A stretch of DNA of 8,346 nucleotides, taken from NCBI GenBank assembly GCA_030606095.1, contig JAUWHC010000091.1, positions 1 through 8,346 on the forward strand, given 5' to 3'. Under the pieces are notes generated by a model that had not been told where the DNA came from, did not search any database, and worked only from the letters and a program-made list of their open reading frames with translations. Both the position numbers and the translations under genes were made by a program. Of the stretch, positions 6,192 through 8,346 are shown piece after piece (positions within the stretch are counted from its first letter, which is position 1; every line of letters begins with the position of its first letter). The stretch is from Promethearchaeota archaeon (GTDB lineage Archaea; Asgardarchaeota; Lokiarchaeia; Sigyniarchaeales; SOKP01).

Positions 6192-6680
6192 TTAATTTTT
6201 TGTGTTGATTATAAAATTATCAACCTCAAAATGGCGTAAAACAAGTAATTTTATTTTTTTTATCATAGAACCTTCTTTACCTATTGCTTTTCCACGATCT
6301 TGAGGTCGCACGGAAATAATCACGGTTTTCTTTTCGTTCCTACTTTCCTTAATTTCAATATTTTGAACTTGAATTGAATTCTTAGTAGTATTCAAAATAA
6401 ATTGAATGAAGCGCTCGAGATTTTCTGACCAAGGGATTACATCGATCTTTTTTTGAAGTTTAGCCATTAGGTCCTTCACATGTTCTCCAGCTTTACCAAT
6501 TGCTTTCCCTACATCTTCTTTTTTAACTAAGAAAATGATTATCTCAGATTGATTTTCTGGAGATTCAAATATTAAACAATCTTTAATAATCGCACCGGAG
6601 ATATTATTAAACAGCGAAATTAATTCCATTGAGGGACGATCAATTTTAATTCTTTTGCGTAACATATTTTTATATTCCAC
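6192..6680 (-). CDS. nusA: archaeal NusA-like transcription elongation/termination factor (two KH domains)
   Basis: This 162-residue protein has the archaeal NusA form: two KH RNA-binding domains without the bacterial N-terminal polymerase-binding and S1 domains. The GxxG loops are G62-K-A-G65 in VGKAIGKAGEHVK and G134-K-E-G137 in GKAIGKEGSMIKK. It is thought to bind nascent RNA and act with RNA polymerase, consistent with its place between rpoA2/rpl30e and rps12. The start taken is GTG, 4 bp after the rpl30e stop, with a poor SD (AAGTAATC). An ATG five codons on (6663-6665, MLRKRIKI) is equally plausible, because archaeal homologues usually begin close to the conserved I-K-x-D/E segment. Confidence 0.93.
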   Translation of the reverse strand: MEYKNMLRKRIKIDRPSMELISLFNNISGAIIKDCLIFESPENQSEIIIFLVKKEDVGKAIGKAGEHVKDLMAKLQKKIDVIPWSENLERFIQFILNTTKNSIQVQNIEIKESRNEKKTVIISVRPQDRGKAIGKEGSMIKKIKLLVLRHFEVDNFIINTKN

Positions 6681-6684
6681 GTAT

Positions 6685-7062
6685 TTATTGATTACTTTTG
6701 GTTTTTAAAGTTAACAAATCTGAATCTCCAAAATCGTTTATTCCAATAATAGAGATCATATAAGGTTTGCCCATTGCTAGACCTAACTCCCACGAAGAGC
6801 CGTGATATCTGTGAATAAACAGATTATCGTTCATAAGAGAGTTATAATAACTTAATTGAGCGTCTAATTCGACCGGACAGTTGTTTGCGATGATAAGCAT
6901 CTTAAAGGGTTTTTGCCTAAGTTGATTAAGAACTTGGGATTTACCATATATCAATTTACCTGTCTTATATGCTACTTTAATGTTAGTATCAACATCAAAT
7001 ACCTTTACTTTCTTTCGAGATAAATCAATTGATTCGACCATCTTTTTGCTTTTCCTTGCCAT
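6685..7062 (-). CDS. rpl30e: 50S ribosomal protein eL30 (L30e)
   Basis: This 125-residue protein is an L7Ae/L30e-fold RNA-binding component of the large subunit. Family marks are YKTGKLIYGKSQV (32-44), MLIIANNCP (55-63), YYNSL (72-76), GSSWELGLAMGKP (88-100) and the end GDSDLL (112-117). The N-terminal extension of about 20 basic residues is slightly longer than usual. A second ATG at codon 8 is an alternative start, but neither has a clear SD. It sits 88 bp after rpoA2 and ends 4 bp before the nusA GTG, the standard archaeal arrangement. Confidence 0.95.
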   Translation of the reverse strand: MARKSKKMVESIDLSRKKVKVFDVDTNIKVAYKTGKLIYGKSQVLNQLRQKPFKMLIIANNCPVELDAQLSYYNSLMNDNLFIHRYHGSSWELGLAMGKPYMISIIGINDFGDSDLLTLKTKSNQ

Positions 7063-7123
7063 CGTCTTTACATAAAGTATATGTTTTAATTATCAATAAT
7101 GAAGTAATAAAATAAATTCATAA

Positions 7124-7133
7124 TAATATAAAA
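7124..7133 (-). promoter_or_regulatory. possible TATA box for rpl30e
   Basis: In the 88-bp gap after rpoA2 the minus strand reads TTTTATATTA, which would give a leader of about 40 bases for rpl30e. The surrounding T-rich stretch could instead serve as a weak terminator for rpoA2. Confidence 0.3.
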
Positions 7134-7150
7134 TTTTATCGCTTGTTCCC

Positions 7151-8346
7151 CTATTTCTTACTGTTAAGGATTTTTAAATTCGCATCTAGATCGAACGAAA
7201 TTTTTACACGACCTGTCCCCATAGGGACAACTTGTCCTATGATGACATTTTCGGGAATACCTAATAGCCGCTCTTCCTCACCATAGAGACCAGCATCTAA
7301 CAATTGATTTACAGTAACTTCAAAAGCAGCTCTTGCAAATACACTAGTTTTTGAGCCTGAAATCCCATGTCTACCGATTGATTGGATTGAGCCTTCTACG
7401 CACATTAATTCAGCTAAGATTAGCAGGTGTCTTTTATCTACATCTAGCCCCTGTTGATCAAGAACTTTTTGTGCTTCGTTAATTATCATATTTCGAGCCG
7501 CTTCTATACCATAAAGTTTTTCAATTTCGTGGATATGGTTTGAAACCGTTCGCGTGACATCAACACCTTCAATTTGAACCACCCCATGCATATTTGTACC
7601 TTCAGTTTTAATAACCCACTCCTTCTGATCATCTGTTGGCGTTAATAACCCTCGATTAATACCTCGTACGCCTTTTACAACTTTTTTAAGGATTTTTTCT
7701 CTTAATTTTTGAAGACTTTGAAGATCCTCGATACCAGGATCAATTATAATAGAATTTCCTTCTCGTTTAATGGTTCCCTTTTTTTTATATCTTTTTAAAA
7801 TTTCTGGAATTGCGTCAATATCAATACCCTTTTTTTCACAGATTTCTGGAATTAAGTTGATGATGATGGTCCAATTGACAAAATCCAAGTCGATGTCATG
7901 CGTAATTTGCTCAAAACGAATTTGTTCAATTAGATTATGAATTTCAAGCGCCTTTTCTTCGCTTTGATTATACGGAGGTTCTAAATATATAGTTTGTTGA
8001 GGTGTACTAGGAAATCGTCGAGCATCTACAATCTCTATAAGTCTTGGGAGCCCTTGAGTAACTGAGAATTCTTCAACTCCAGCATAGTGAAAGGTTCTTA
8101 AGGTATTGTGTGTCAAAAGACCTTCAAATGTAACGAAATTTTCATGTTCTTCAACTGAAAAATCGTAAACGAAAGGTGTTGGTGATTTCACAAGTTCGAT
8201 TGATTTTATTTGGTCCCAAACTATATCTGAATATAGAGATTGATTTAATATCTCAAGTTCAGCTTCAATATTTATACCTTTTTTCTCGGATTCATCCATG
8301 AAAACATTAATATATCGTTGAAGTGTTTGCCGACCAATTTCTTGAT
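7151..8346 (-). CDS. rpoA2: DNA-directed RNA polymerase subunit A'' with intein, C-terminal part
   Basis: This is the 3' end of the gene for the A'' subunit, equivalent to the C-terminal third of Rpb1. The frame stays open to the right edge, so the gene is partial; the first ATG in frame (8297-8299) is inside the intein and is not the start. Mature polymerase sequence (7151-8104, 317 residues) begins TLRTFHYAGV, the trigger-loop segment, with the leucine and histidine that contact the incoming NTP in Rpb1 (L1081 and H1085 in yeast). Then come LGLPRLIEIVDARR-like sequence (here QGLPRLIEIVDARR), the cleft region, RHLLILAELMCVEGSIQSIG, GISGSKTSVFARAAFEVTV and IIGQVVPMGTGRV. No key residue is lost in the visible part. 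Confidence 0.96.
   Translation of the reverse strand, partial: QEIGRQTLQRYINVFMDESEKKGINIEAELEILNQSLYSDIVWDQIKSIELVKSPTPFVYDFSVEEHENFVTFEGLLTHNTLRTFHYAGVEEFSVTQGLPRLIEIVDARRFPSTPQQTIYLEPPYNQSEEKALEIHNLIEQIRFEQITHDIDLDFVNWTIIINLIPEICEKKGIDIDAIPEILKRYKKKGTIKREGNSIIIDPGIEDLQSLQKLREKILKKVVKGVRGINRGLLTPTDDQKEWVIKTEGTNMHGVVQIEGVDVTRTVSNHIHEIEKLYGIEAARNMIINEAQKVLDQQGLDVDKRHLLILAELMCVEGSIQSIGRHGISGSKTSVFARAAFEVTVNQLLDAGLYGEEERLLGIPENVIIGQVVPMGTGRVKISFDLDANLKILNSKK
8105..8346 (-). mobile_element. intein C-terminal segment inserted in RpoA''
   Basis: About 80 residues in frame before the polymerase sequence are intein. Block F is VYDFSVEEHENFV and block G is GLLTHN followed by Thr. The penultimate His and terminal Asn (codon 8105-8107) are the splicing residues and Thr (8102-8104) is the +1 nucleophile, so splicing looks functional. 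Upstream, IGRQTLQRYINVF and SDIVWDQIKSIE resemble the end of LAGLIDADG (DOD) homing-endonuclease inteins, so an endonuclease probably lies beyond the edge, though none of its catalytic motifs is visible here. Splicing would rejoin the polymerase just before TLRTFH, in the trigger loop. Confidence 0.92.

Noticed and set aside
7151..8299. Treating the ATG at 8297-8299 as the start of rpoA2
   Set aside because: The frame stays open upstream and the sequence on both sides of this Met is intein, so it is an internal residue of a partial gene.

Overview
The window reads as archaeal chromosome with low GC content. The ribosomal proteins are of archaeal/eukaryotic type (eS27, eL42/L44e, eL30, uS12, uS7). 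There is a separate RNA polymerase A'' C-terminal region and a two-KH-domain NusA, and their order, rpoA2-rpl30e-nusA-rps12-rps7, is the classical archaeal one. TATA-like boxes, few Shine-Dalgarno motifs and some GTG/TTG starts fit as well. The C-terminal half of L44e resembles eukaryotic eL42 more than the euryarchaeal form, and an intein lies in RpoA''. My best guess is an Asgard (Lokiarchaeia-like) or other deep-branching archaeon; archaeal origin is firm, the lineage is a guess.

Layout, left to right. On the minus strand: a protein with two GNAT acetyltransferase domains (8-961), then rps27e and, transcribed ahead of it, rpl44e (1126-1628). A 157-bp divergent promoter region follows, then pyrB on the plus strand (1786-2709), encoding the aspartate carbamoyltransferase catalytic chain. 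pyrB converges on and overlaps by 3 bases a 671-codon minus-strand gene (2706-4721). After a 283-bp gap the minus strand carries rps7, rps12, nusA, rpl30e and the end of rpoA2, which runs off the right edge. The visible start of rpoA2 is the C-terminal end of an intein spliced out at the RNA polymerase trigger loop.

The most interesting gene is the 671-codon one. It appears to encode a winged-helix DNA-binding domain, an ATP-cone and a nearly full-length class III (anaerobic) ribonucleotide reductase fold. The conserved cysteine of the RPxC motif is glycine, and the protein stops just before the zinc-cysteine and glycyl-radical segments. It looks like a dead reductase turned into a possible nucleotide-sensing transcription factor. 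Its pairing with pyrB is suggestive only.

The other genes are ordinary translation and transcription machinery. uS12 and uS7 form the decoding and head regions of the 30S subunit and are probably co-translated (the rps7 SD overlaps the rps12 stop). eL30 and NusA lie between them and RNA polymerase. No tRNA, rRNA, CRISPR array or insertion sequence was seen, and no gene-free stretch exceeds 300 bases.
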